DNA of 7,172 nt from Burkholderiales bacterium (GTDB lineage: Bacteria; Pseudomonadota; Gammaproteobacteria; Burkholderiales; Burkholderiaceae_C). The notes beneath the pieces were generated by a model that searched no databases, was not told the origin of the DNA, and saw nothing but the letters and a program-made list of their open reading frames with translations. Location: NCBI GenBank assembly GCA_025354615.1, contig JANXMO010000409.1, forward strand, positions 1 to 7,172, in the 5' to 3' direction. The position numbers and the translations under genes are program-made. Positions 1 to 6,465 of this stretch are shown piece after piece; position 1 is the stretch's first letter, and each line of letters begins with the position of its first letter.

Positions 1-1299
1 GAGATCATCTTCCGCATCAACCATGAGTTCTTGCTGCTGGCCGAGGCGCTGCGGCCGGGTGACATGGCGTTCCAGCGCCGCTTGTCGCTGATCGACGAGC
101 AGGGCGAACGCCGCGTGCGCATGGCGCATTTGTCGATCGTCGGCAGCCACAAGGTCAACGGCGTGTCGGCACTGCATTCCGACCTGCTGGTGCAAACCAT
201 CTTTGCCGACTTCGCCCTGCTGTGGCCCGAGCGCTTCACCAACATGACCAACGGCGTCACGCCGCGGCGCTGGCTGGCGCAGGCCAACCCCGGCCTGGCC
301 GCGCTGCTCGACCAGACACTGGGCCAAAGCTGGCGGCTCGACCTCGACCAGCTGCAGCGGCTGAAAGACCAGCGCGGCAACGCCGCCCTGCAGCAAGCGT
401 TTCGCGCCGTGAAGCACGCCAACAAGCAGCGCCTGGCGCAACACATCCTGCGCACCACCGGGGTGGCGGTCGACCCGGCCAGCCTGTTCGACGTGCAGGT
501 CAAACGCATCCACGAGTACAAGCGCCAACTGCTCAACGTGCTGCACGTCATCACGCGCTATTTCGCGATTCTCGAAGCGCCCGAGGCCGACTGGGTACCG
601 CGCACCGTCATCCTGGCGGGTAAGGCGGCGTCGAGCTACCACTCGGCCAAATCCATCATCCGGCTGATCCACGACGTGGGCGCCGTCATCAACAACGACC
701 CGCGCATCGGCAACCGGCTCAAGCTGGTGTTCATCCCAAATTACGGCGTGTCGGTGGCCGAGATCATCATGCCGGGGGCCGATTTGTCTCAGCAGATTTC
801 AACGGCGGGCACCGAGGCCTCGGGCACCGGCAACATGAAGCTGGCGCTCAACGGCGCGTTGACCATCGGCACCGACGACGGCGCGAACATCGAGATCCGT
901 CAGAACGTGGGCGACGACAACATCTTCATCTTCGGGCTGCGCACGCCCGAGGTGCAGGCCCAGCGGCAAGCCGGCTACCAACCCATGCGCATTTGTGAAA
1001 GCACGCCCGCCTTGAAAGCGGTGCTCGACGCGATTGCCGGGCGGCGCTTTTCACCGGATGAACCGGGCCGCTACCGGCCGCTCGTCGACTCGCTGCTGTG
1101 GGGCGGCGACCACTACTTTTTGCTGGCCGACTATGCGTCGTACGTGGCGGCGCAGGCGCAGGTCGATGCGCTGTACCGCCAACCTGACGCCTGGGCCGAA
1201 AAGGCGCTGCTCAACGTCGCCGGCATGGGCGCTTTCTCGTCTGACCGCACGATCGCGCAGTACGCGCAAGCCATCTGGGGCTTGCAGCCGAATGCCTGA
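1..1299 (+). CDS. glgP: Glycogen/maltodextrin phosphorylase, C-terminal part (5'-truncated by window edge)
   Basis: This is a PLP-dependent alpha-glucan phosphorylase (GT35 family), which releases glucose-1-phosphate from glycogen or maltodextrin in the cytoplasm. The reading frame is open from base 1 and ends at TGA 1297-1299, giving 432 visible residues; full-length enzymes are about 800-840 aa, so roughly the N-terminal half is missing. Visible family motifs, numbered from the first visible residue, are NMTNGVTPRRW at 81-91, VKRIHEYKRQ at 167-176 (R169 and K174 match the phosphate-contacting Arg/Lys), and EASGTGNMK, whose Lys at about 280 is the expected Schiff-base lysine for PLP, followed by LNGALTIGTDDGANIEI. 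The C-terminal end is intact. A TTG at 31-33 would be a false start, because homologous sequence continues upstream of it. The glgP symbol is preferred over malP because the context does not separate the two. No frameshift is seen. The next gene starts 139 bases downstream. Confidence 0.96.
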   Translation, partial: EIIFRINHEFLLLAEALRPGDMAFQRRLSLIDEQGERRVRMAHLSIVGSHKVNGVSALHSDLLVQTIFADFALLWPERFTNMTNGVTPRRWLAQANPGLAALLDQTLGQSWRLDLDQLQRLKDQRGNAALQQAFRAVKHANKQRLAQHILRTTGVAVDPASLFDVQVKRIHEYKRQLLNVLHVITRYFAILEAPEADWVPRTVILAGKAASSYHSAKSIIRLIHDVGAVINNDPRIGNRLKLVFIPNYGVSVAEIIMPGADLSQQISTAGTEASGTGNMKLALNGALTIGTDDGANIEIRQNVGDDNIFIFGLRTPEVQAQRQAGYQPMRICESTPALKAVLDAIAGRRFSPDEPGRYRPLVDSLLWGGDHYFLLADYASYVAAQAQVDALYRQPDAWAEKALLNVAGMGAFSSDRTIAQYAQAIWGLQPNA

Positions 1300-1438
1300 G
1301 GAAATTCACTTCCGTTTGCAGTGAACCCTTGAAGCAAGCGCCGACACCCAGGCAACGGGGACTGCAGGATTGCGCCTTGCCGCCGGTTCGCTTGAAGTCC
1401 CCCGCCCCTGCCGACCGACGTTTTTTGGGAATCTTGAC

Positions 1439-2080
1439 ATGCAACAACCGCCCGCCGCACTGACCTTCTTTCATTCGCCCAACACCCGTTCTTCAGGCGC
1501 GCTGGCGCTGTTGACAGAGTTGAGCGTGCCTTTTCAACTCAAAGTGTTGAACATGAAGGACGGCGAGCAGCGCGGTGCTGCCTATCTCGCCATCAACCCG
1601 ATGGGTAAAGTGCCCGCGGTGCTGCATGGCGATGCGCTGGTCACCGAGCAAGGCGCGGTTTTTTTGTATCTTGCCGACCTGTTTCCCCAAGCCGGGTTGG
1701 CGCCGGCGCTGGATGACCCGCTGCGCGGGCCGTATGTGCGCTGGCTGGTGTACTACGGCTCGTGTTTCGAGCCGGCGGTAGTCGACAAAGCCTTGAAGCG
1801 CGAGCCCGCCCCGCCCTCCACCTGCCCCTATGGCGACTTTGACACCATGCTCAAAACGCTGACCGACCAGCTGGAGCGCGGGCCGTATGTGCTGGGTGAG
1901 CGTTTCAGCGCCGCCGACATCCTCTGGGGCACCGCACTGAGCTGGACCACCGGCTTCAAGTTGGTGCCGGAACTGCCGATTATTCAGGCCTATACGCAGC
2001 GCATCCAGGCACGCCCCGCCCTTGCGCAAGTGCGTGAACGCGACGCCGTCTGGGCGGCCGAGCACGCCAGGGGCCATTGA
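1439..2080 (+). CDS. Glutathione S-transferase-like protein
   Basis: This is a 213-aa cytosolic GST-fold protein, a normal length for bacterial GSTs. The N-terminal thioredoxin-like domain covers about residues 8-82. It has the FFHSPNTRSSG loop, which supplies the candidate catalytic Ser13 or Asn15. NPMGKVPAV contains the cis-proline P59, and TEQGAV at 69-74 is the glutathione gamma-glutamyl contact; Gln71 replaces the more common Ser. The helical C-terminal domain covers about 88-205 and includes the FSAADILWG N-capping segment. The start is ATG 1439, with a weak GGGA 8 bases upstream. The frame stays open back to about 1370, but the thioredoxin fold begins right after Met-Gln-Gln, so the later start fits better. 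The stop codon directly abuts the ATG of the next gene, suggesting co-transcription. The substrate is unknown: such proteins act in detoxification, thiol repair or ring cleavage, and nothing here separates these roles. Confidence 0.9.
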   Translation: MQQPPAALTFFHSPNTRSSGALALLTELSVPFQLKVLNMKDGEQRGAAYLAINPMGKVPAVLHGDALVTEQGAVFLYLADLFPQAGLAPALDDPLRGPYVRWLVYYGSCFEPAVVDKALKREPAPPSTCPYGDFDTMLKTLTDQLERGPYVLGERFSAADILWGTALSWTTGFKLVPELPIIQAYTQRIQARPALAQVRERDAVWAAEHARGH

Positions 2081-2575
2081 ATGTTGACGCTCAACATGAA
2101 GACACCCGTTTTTGAAGATTCTTTACTGAAACCGCTTCAGCAGGCCAGCCGTAAAAAGCGCACCCAGCTGCTCGTGGTGAGCAGCCTGGGCATGGTGCCG
2201 GGCGTGTGGACCTTCCTGCGACCCAGCGGGATGGGCGACAGCGTCGAAAGTTTTTCCTCGCTGGAACTGAAATGCGGGCTGGTCGCCGCCGCCGTAATTG
2301 CTTACTTTCTAGGAGTTTTCATTGCACAAGGACTGCGCGACACGATGGACTGCTGGAAACGCCACGGCCAGCGCCAGCGACTCGATTTCGATGACTCGCT
2401 CATCTGGAACAACAGCAAGCAAGAACGCCATGGCCCGTTCTACACGCATGTGCCGGATCTGAATGGCGGACTTTTTTCTTTCAAGTCTCTTTTATTGACA
2501 CGCATTGTTTTCGAATTTGCGTTTCCGGCATTTGTAGGCATGTTGTCGCTGTGGACGCTGGTTTCCTGGAATTAA
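2081..2575 (+). CDS. Hypothetical membrane protein, three predicted transmembrane helices
   Basis: I do not recognise this 164-aa protein. Its ATG follows the GST stop codon with no gap and has a good Shine-Dalgarno (AGGGG at 2069-2073, 7 bases upstream), so it is probably translated from the same mRNA. A second in-frame ATG at 2096 is possible. Hydrophobic segments lie at about residues 29-46, 64-85 and 138-162. A basic stretch (RKKR, 24-27) precedes the first, and a polar, charged loop of about 50 residues (86-137, with WKRHGQRQR and many Asp/Asn) separates the last two. By the positive-inside rule the N-terminus is probably cytoplasmic. No signal peptide, lipobox or catalytic motif is seen. 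The TAA stop overlaps the stop of the oppositely oriented effector gene by 4 bases. Codon use is less GC-biased than in the flanking housekeeping genes. It does not resemble a type III chaperone, which would be small, acidic and soluble. Confidence 0.75.
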   Translation: MLTLNMKTPVFEDSLLKPLQQASRKKRTQLLVVSSLGMVPGVWTFLRPSGMGDSVESFSSLELKCGLVAAAVIAYFLGVFIAQGLRDTMDCWKRHGQRQRLDFDDSLIWNNSKQERHGPFYTHVPDLNGGLFSFKSLLLTRIVFEFAFPAFVGMLSLWTLVSWN

Positions 2576-3597
2576 TTTTTTTCCGGACTTTTTATTCCGT
2601 CCAGAATTTTGGTCAGAAGGTTGATTCTTTTGTATTCGATCGATACATTGCAAGAAGTATCTCCAAAGGTCTGCCGGGTCCGCGGGTCAAAATATTCCTC
2701 ATGATGAACTGTAAGTGTTTTAGGGCTTTTGGGCAGCCGATTGACGACAGCCTTCAGCAATTCGGCACGCTCCCCGCGCAGCAATTCAAGCGAATGGGCA
2801 TGCTTGAAAAATGCCGGTGGTAAGACGCTTGTTCCTTTGACAATTTTCACGCCGTCCATCAATTGGCTTTGGACAAAGCCTCCTTTTTCGATATCTCCAG
2901 TGTTCATCAGTTGCTGATGCCATCTGTTGAAAGTGGCGGATTCACGCTCCATTTTGGAAGCCGCCGTCAAAGCAAAAATGATGCAGTCAAAATTTGACCG
3001 TTGGGCTTTTGCATCAATGACAACCACGCGAGAATCTTTTAATTCAGGCAGATCTCTCAGTTGATTGACAAACTTTCTGTAATTCACAGGATTTACTTCT
3101 TTGGCCATCGTCCCCATTTCAACCAGAATCAAGCTCGGAGGTTGCCCGGGAAGTCGGACAATATCGGCAGTGCTGTAATGCAATTCGTTTCCGATGCCGT
3201 CCATTTTAAATATCGCGCGGCTTCTTGTTTTTCGTTCTGGGGGAATTTTCAAAGATTCAACAAAAGCTGCGCTGCTGTTGAAATGCTGCAAATACAGCTG
3301 CGGATTTTTTTGATTTAAATAAGCCACCATGTCAGGCAGATGTTTCACATCAAGCTCATAAATCGCTGCGTCGGGCTGCCGAAAAAGACTTTGCCGGGTC
3401 TGGGCTTGTTTGATATGGCTTTCCAGGATCGCCCTTCGTGACATCCATGTCGATGGTGCTGCGGGCATGCCTGCAGGAGCCGACTCGGCGAGCTTGGGAT
3501 ACGTCGCAACCGCTTCTTCGGGCCGGGCACTGCCGGACGATGTCGGAGCCTTGTTGATGGGGCGTGTTATGGCGCTGGTTTTGTGGGTATGGGACAT
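2572..3597 (-). CDS. YopJ-family (C55) acetyltransferase, putative type III secretion effector
   Basis: This 341-aa protein fits the YopJ/HopZ/AvrBsT/PopP2 family. These effectors are injected into eukaryotic cells, where they acetylate Ser/Thr/Lys on host signalling proteins, usually with inositol hexakisphosphate as cofactor. The triad is visible: His140 (GNELHYSTADIV), Glu160 (SLILVEMG) and Cys205 (AQRSNFDCIIFALTAASK). His-to-Glu spacing is 20 and Glu-to-Cys 45, against 19 and 44 in YopJ (H109, E128, C172). The block around the Cys matches YopJ's QRS-x3-C-x2-F pattern. LPPAFFKHAHS (259-269) matches the family's C-terminal KHaqS-like segment, whose Lys is autoacetylated in some members. The N-terminus is rich in Ser, Thr, Pro and Ala, with no acidic residue before Glu27, as expected of a secretion signal. 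There is no Gly2, so no N-myristoylation. ATG 3597 is chosen because the PIP promoter lies just upstream. The frame stays open to 3768, but that start would precede the promoter. The Shine-Dalgarno is poor. Targets are unknown. Confidence 0.86.
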   Translation of the reverse strand: MSHTHKTSAITRPINKAPTSSGSARPEEAVATYPKLAESAPAGMPAAPSTWMSRRAILESHIKQAQTRQSLFRQPDAAIYELDVKHLPDMVAYLNQKNPQLYLQHFNSSAAFVESLKIPPERKTRSRAIFKMDGIGNELHYSTADIVRLPGQPPSLILVEMGTMAKEVNPVNYRKFVNQLRDLPELKDSRVVVIDAKAQRSNFDCIIFALTAASKMERESATFNRWHQQLMNTGDIEKGGFVQSQLMDGVKIVKGTSVLPPAFFKHAHSLELLRGERAELLKAVVNRLPKSPKTLTVHHEEYFDPRTRQTFGDTSCNVSIEYKRINLLTKILDGIKSPEKN

Positions 3598-3626
3598 GGC
3601 GGCACACAAAGTAGATCGACGTTCTG

Positions 3627-3632
3627 ACCGTA
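3627..3632 (-). promoter_or_regulatory. -10 hexamer of the effector promoter
   Basis: The - strand hexamer TACGGT matches the YANNNT -10 consensus used with PIP boxes. It starts 31 bases after the PIP box ends; functional PIP promoters have 30-32 bases there. Transcription would then start near 3619-3621, giving a leader of about 22-24 bases before ATG 3597. This supports that start codon. Confidence 0.7.
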
Positions 3633-3654
3633 ACGCTGTCTGAACTTCGTGACG

Positions 3655-3724
3655 TTGAAAAACCCGAAGTTTGAATTTGAAAAACGAAACAGCGTGAGTG
3701 GACGGAACAATGCCGTTTTTCAAA
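3655..3724. repeat. Three copies of TTGAAAAAC (two direct, one inverted) around the PIP box
   Basis: TTGAAAAAC occurs at 3655-3663 and 3677-3685 on the + strand, exactly 22 bases apart (about two helical turns), and inverted as GTTTTTCAA at 3715-3723. The second and third copies extend to an 11-bp perfect inverted repeat (TTTGAAAAACG at 3676-3686, CGTTTTTCAAA at 3714-3724) with a 27-base spacer. The second copy lies inside the PIP box interval. The repeats are plain in the sequence. A regulator-binding role or an mRNA/DNA hairpin role is conjecture. Confidence 0.6.
3664..3688 (-). promoter_or_regulatory. PIP box / hrpII box upstream of the effector gene
   Basis: On the - strand, from 3688 to 3664, the sequence reads TTCGT-N15-TTCGG. 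This is an exact match to the plant-inducible promoter consensus TTCGB-N15-TTCGB (B is not A), equivalent to the Ralstonia hrpII box TTCG-N16-TTCG. This element is bound by the AraC-type regulators HrpB (Ralstonia) and HrpX (Xanthomonas, Acidovorax), which switch on type III secretion and effector genes. It points toward the effector ATG, 66 bases away, and is followed by a -10 hexamer at the canonical distance. The match is seen directly; the binding regulator is inferred. Confidence 0.85.
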
Positions 3725-3781
3725 ACGGGCGACGCGGCAGTCGCACGCCAGTCAAAATGCGCAGTCAAACAAATAAAGTAC

Positions 3782-3810
3782 TTGACTCATCAATTGCGTC
3801 AGATTTTTAT
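3782..3810 (+). promoter_or_regulatory. Possible sigma-70 promoter for the S41 protease gene
   Basis: TTGACT (3782-3787, 5/6 to the -35 consensus) is followed after 17 bases by TTTTAT (3805-3810, 4/6 to the -10 consensus). A better lone -10 match, TATACT (3834-3839, 5/6), lies farther downstream but lacks a good -35 at normal spacing. Either would place the transcript start upstream of the protease ATG at 3900. This is a consensus match only. Confidence 0.35.
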
Positions 3811-3899
3811 CTCGCAGACCTCACACACGGTTTTATACTGAATAGACAGGCATGAAAATTTTTCCACGGTTGGCGCAAAAGCCAGGAAGCGGGTCACAG

Positions 3900-5339
3900 A
3901 TGGGTAGCAAGTTGCGCGTCTCGGGTTGGGTGGCCGCGGGGGCTGTGGCCGGTGTCTTGGCAACGCTGCAGTTGCAGGCAACTGCCCGCAATTCCGTTGG
4001 CCAGTTGCCGCTGGAAGAGCTGCAGCAGCTCGCCGCTGTTTTCGGCATGGTCAAAACCGATTACGTCGAGGCGGTCGACGAGAAAAAACTCATCACCGAC
4101 GCCATTGGCGGCATGGTGGCCGGGCTGGATCCACACTCGCAGTATTTCGACAAAAAGACCTTCAAGGAATTTCGTGAAGGGACTTCCGGTCGTTTCGTCG
4201 GTGTAGGGATTGAAATCGGCATGGAAGACGGCCTGGTCAAGGTCGTTTCGCCGATTGAAGGTTCTCCGGCTTTTCGCGCGGGCCTCAAAAGCGGCGACTT
4301 GATCACTAAAATCGATGACAGCGCCGTCAAAGGTCTGACGATGGACCAGGCCGTCAAACGCATGCGCGGCGAGCCCAACACGCGCGTGGTGCTCAACATT
4401 TTCCGCAAGACGGAAAACCGCAGCTTCCCGGTGACGATCAACCGCGAAGAAATTCGCGTGCAAAGTGTGCGCTCACGGATGATCGAGCCAGGCTATGCCT
4501 GGCTGCGCGTCAGCCAGTTCCAGGACCGCACGGTCGATGATTTTTCGCGCAAGCTGGAAGAAATCTACAAGCAGGAGCCGAATTTGAAAGGCATCGTGCT
4601 CGATCTGCGCAACGATCCGGGCGGTTTGCTGGAAGCATCGGTGGCGGTGTCCGCGGCGTTTCTGCCGGCCGATGCGGTGGTGGTGTCGACGAACGGGCAA
4701 ATCGCCGAATCCAAAGCGGTGTTCAAGGCGGCGCCCGAGTTTTATCAACGCCGCGGCGGCGCCGACCCGCTGAAGAAACTGCCCGAGGCGTTGAAGAACG
4801 TGCCGTTGGTCGTGCTGGTCAACGAGGGTTCGGCTTCCGCCAGCGAGATCGTCGCCGGGGCGCTGCAAGACCACAAGCGCGCCATCATCATGGGCGCGCA
4901 GACTTTCGGCAAAGGCTCGGTGCAAACCGTCCGCCAGCTGTCGCCCGATACGGCCTTGAAAATCACTACCGCTCGTTACTACACGCCGATGGGCCGTTCG
5001 ATCCAGGCCAAGGGCATCGTGCCGGATGTCATGCTCGATGAAACGGCTGAAGGCAATCTGTTCGCATCGCTGAGAGTGCGCGAAGCCGACCTCGAGAAAC
5101 ACCTGCAGAGCGGTCAAGGCGCTGAACGCAAGGATGAAGTCCGCGAAAAAGCCCGCGAGGAAGCGCGCAAGAAGCTGGAAGAAGAAATGGCCAAGAAGGC
5201 CGCGCCGGTCAAACCGCTTCCTGAATTCGGCACCGCCGACGATTTTCAGCTGGCGCAGGCGCTCAACCGCCTCAAAGGCCGGCCGGTGCTGGTCAGCAAA
5301 ACGATGACCGAGCGCAAGCCCGACACGGAAACCAACTGA
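3900..5339 (+). CDS. ctpA: S41 family carboxy-terminal processing protease (CtpA/Prc-like)
   Basis: This is a 479-aa tail-specific serine protease of the periplasm, which trims or degrades envelope proteins from their C-termini. Residues about 8-28 form an N-terminal hydrophobic segment (GWVAAGAVAGVLATLQLQ), a signal peptide or anchor. A conserved helical region carries MVAGLDPHSQYFD. The PDZ domain lies at about 97-170 (GRFVGVGIEIG to LNIFRK) and the S41 catalytic domain at about 195-370. The catalytic Ser313 sits in GSASASEIVAGAL and Lys338 in FGKGSVQ, 25 residues apart as in E. coli Prc (S452/K477). The tail is charged and helical (KAREEARKKLEEEMAKK). ATG 3900 is preferred because AGGAAG lies 10 bases upstream and MGSKLRVSGW matches the usual betaproteobacterial N-terminus. 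The in-frame ATG 3852 would add 16 residues. It precedes moeB on the same strand, a pairing I recall from other Burkholderiales, though a terminator lies between them. All catalytic residues are intact. Confidence 0.94.
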   Translation: MGSKLRVSGWVAAGAVAGVLATLQLQATARNSVGQLPLEELQQLAAVFGMVKTDYVEAVDEKKLITDAIGGMVAGLDPHSQYFDKKTFKEFREGTSGRFVGVGIEIGMEDGLVKVVSPIEGSPAFRAGLKSGDLITKIDDSAVKGLTMDQAVKRMRGEPNTRVVLNIFRKTENRSFPVTINREEIRVQSVRSRMIEPGYAWLRVSQFQDRTVDDFSRKLEEIYKQEPNLKGIVLDLRNDPGGLLEASVAVSAAFLPADAVVVSTNGQIAESKAVFKAAPEFYQRRGGADPLKKLPEALKNVPLVVLVNEGSASASEIVAGALQDHKRAIIMGAQTFGKGSVQTVRQLSPDTALKITTARYYTPMGRSIQAKGIVPDVMLDETAEGNLFASLRVREADLEKHLQSGQGAERKDEVREKAREEARKKLEEEMAKKAAPVKPLPEFGTADDFQLAQALNRLKGRPVLVSKTMTERKPDTETN

Positions 5340-5372
5340 CGCCTCGGCGGGGCCTCTAACAGCGCTTTGTTT

Positions 5373-5399
5373 GCAACGCCCGTTTCGTGCGGGCGTTGC
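5373..5399 (+). terminator. Hairpin terminator after the S41 protease gene
   Basis: GCAACGCCCG (5373-5382) and CGGGCGTTGC (5390-5399) form a perfect 10-bp GC-rich stem around a 7-base loop. The stem is followed by TCTTTGTG, a weak T tract. It begins 33 bases after the protease stop codon. The imperfect T tract suggests partial termination, with some read-through into moeB. Confidence 0.7.
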
Positions 5400-5454
5400 T
5401 CTTTGTGTCGATCCACAGGCATGCGGCGACACAGCCCGTCGCCTTGCCGCTGAC

Positions 5455-6216
5455 ATGAACGACGACCAATTGCTGCGCTATGCACGCCATGTGCTGCTCG
5501 ACGACATCGGGATCGCAGGCCAAACGCGGCTGCTGGCGGCGCATGTGCTGGTGGTTGGCGCGGGCGGTTTGGGTTCGCCGGTGCTGATGTACCTGGCGAG
5601 TGCCGGTGTCGGCACCTTGACGGTGATCGATGACGACCGCGTTGAGCTGAGCAATCTGCAACGGCAGATCGTGCACGACATGTCACGGCTGGGGCAGCCC
5701 AAAGCGCAGTCGGCGGCGCAAACGGTTGCCGCGCTGAACCCGGACGTTCATGTGGTCGCGGTCGATGAGCGGGCCAGCGCTGCGCGTTTGAACGGCTGGG
5801 TGGCCGCCGCCGACGTCGTCGTCGACTGCAGCGACAACCTGACCACCCGCCATGCCGTGAACGCGGCTTGCGTGGCCGCACGGAAGCCGCTGGTGTTTGG
5901 CGCCGCCTTGGGCTTCGACGGGCAGTTGGCCGTGTTCGACACGCGCAACGCCGCGGCGCCCTGCTTTGCCTGCGTTTTCCCACCCGGCCCGGCCGTTTCA
6001 GCAGATGCGGATTGCGCCACGTTTGGCGTGTTCGCGCCGCTGGTCGGTGTGATCGGCAGCCTGCAGGCGGCCGAGGCCCTGAAGCTGCTGGCCGGCATTG
6101 GAACGCCCATGGCCGGCCGGCTGCAGTTGTGGGATGCCCGCACGATGCAATGGACTGCGCTGCAGGCCCCGCGCCGCATTGGTTGCCCCGTCTGCGGCAA
6201 CCGCCCGGTCGCTTGA
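5455..6216 (+). CDS. moeB: MoeB/ThiF-type sulfur-carrier adenylyltransferase
   Basis: This 253-aa protein (E. coli MoeB is 249 aa) is an E1-like enzyme. It uses ATP to adenylate the C-terminal Gly of a ubiquitin-like sulfur carrier, MoaD in molybdopterin synthesis or possibly ThiS in thiamine synthesis. Seen are RYARHVLL with the N-terminal Arg11, the ATP-binding GAGGLG (35-40), DDDRVELSNLQRQ (59-71), Asp127 in DCSDN (matching E. coli Asp130), the zinc pairs Cys170/Cys173 (CFAC) and Cys244/Cys247 (CPVC), and Cys187 before GVFAPLVGVIGSLQAAEALKLL. There is no C-terminal rhodanese domain, so this is the short MoeB form rather than the fused eukaryotic-type form. ATG 5455 is chosen because homology begins at MNDDQLLRYARHVLL. 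The frame is open farther upstream, but only across the terminator hairpin. No clear Shine-Dalgarno is seen. MoeB and ThiF cannot be separated firmly by sequence alone. Confidence 0.92.
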   Translation: MNDDQLLRYARHVLLDDIGIAGQTRLLAAHVLVVGAGGLGSPVLMYLASAGVGTLTVIDDDRVELSNLQRQIVHDMSRLGQPKAQSAAQTVAALNPDVHVVAVDERASAARLNGWVAAADVVVDCSDNLTTRHAVNAACVAARKPLVFGAALGFDGQLAVFDTRNAAAPCFACVFPPGPAVSADADCATFGVFAPLVGVIGSLQAAEALKLLAGIGTPMAGRLQLWDARTMQWTALQAPRRIGCPVCGNRPVA

Positions 6217-6465
6217 GGAAGTTGGCTGAGCAAATGCTTGAGCCTCGAATCGCGTTGCGCCTTGGCCTGGTAGCGCAGCGGTTTTCGACTTCCGCCGACT
6301 GTTGCACACCTGTCCCGCTCGGCGTTTCGTGCACTCGCAACGAGGGGGTGTCCACGCTACAGCGGTGGCTGTCGGCCGTCTTTTGGTTGTCATGATTCAC
6401 TGAACCAGGGCGTTCACGCACCATTTCCGCCCATTGCACCGGCAGCGAGCCGTTAAGCTGCCGCC
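6217..6465. other. Intergenic region between moeB and the LOG-family gene
   Basis: These 249 bases follow the moeB stop and precede ATG 6466. I see no RNA gene, no convincing hairpin terminator and no well-spaced sigma-70 promoter. AGCAAATGCT at 6231-6240 is a short palindrome only. A - strand stretch at about 6217-6290 reads as a plausible peptide (LRYQAKAQRDSRLKHLL) but lacks a start and any known family motif, so it is not called as a gene. Confidence 0.5.

Noticed and set aside
1357..1402. Inverted repeat GGGGACT / AGTCCCC between glgP and the GST gene
   Set aside because: Only 7 bp with a 32-base loop, and the nearest T run (1421-1426) is 18 bases past the stem, so it does not qualify as a terminator.
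2583..2603. Possible bidirectional terminator at the convergent gene ends (GGAC / GTCC with nearby T runs)
   Set aside because: The stem is only 4 bp and lies inside the effector's coding 3' end; the T runs reflect local AT-richness.
3726..3850. tRNA remnant or phage/island attachment site next to the effector
   Set aside because: I looked for a T-arm-like GTTCRA core, a CCA end and flanking direct repeats and found none convincing.
3649..3855. Short + strand open frame in the divergent intergenic region (68 codons)
   Set aside because: It overlaps the PIP box and the candidate ctpA promoter, has no recognisable motif and no ribosome binding site.
4473..5456. Long - strand open frame opposite the S41 protease
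   Set aside because: It is low-complexity in His/Arg/Gln, shows no domain signature, and is fully antisense to a protease with intact catalytic residues.
6217..6290. - strand peptide-like stretch after moeB, possible gene remnant
   Set aside because: It has no start codon and no recognisable domain, and continues antisense into moeB, so evidence is too thin for a pseudogene call.
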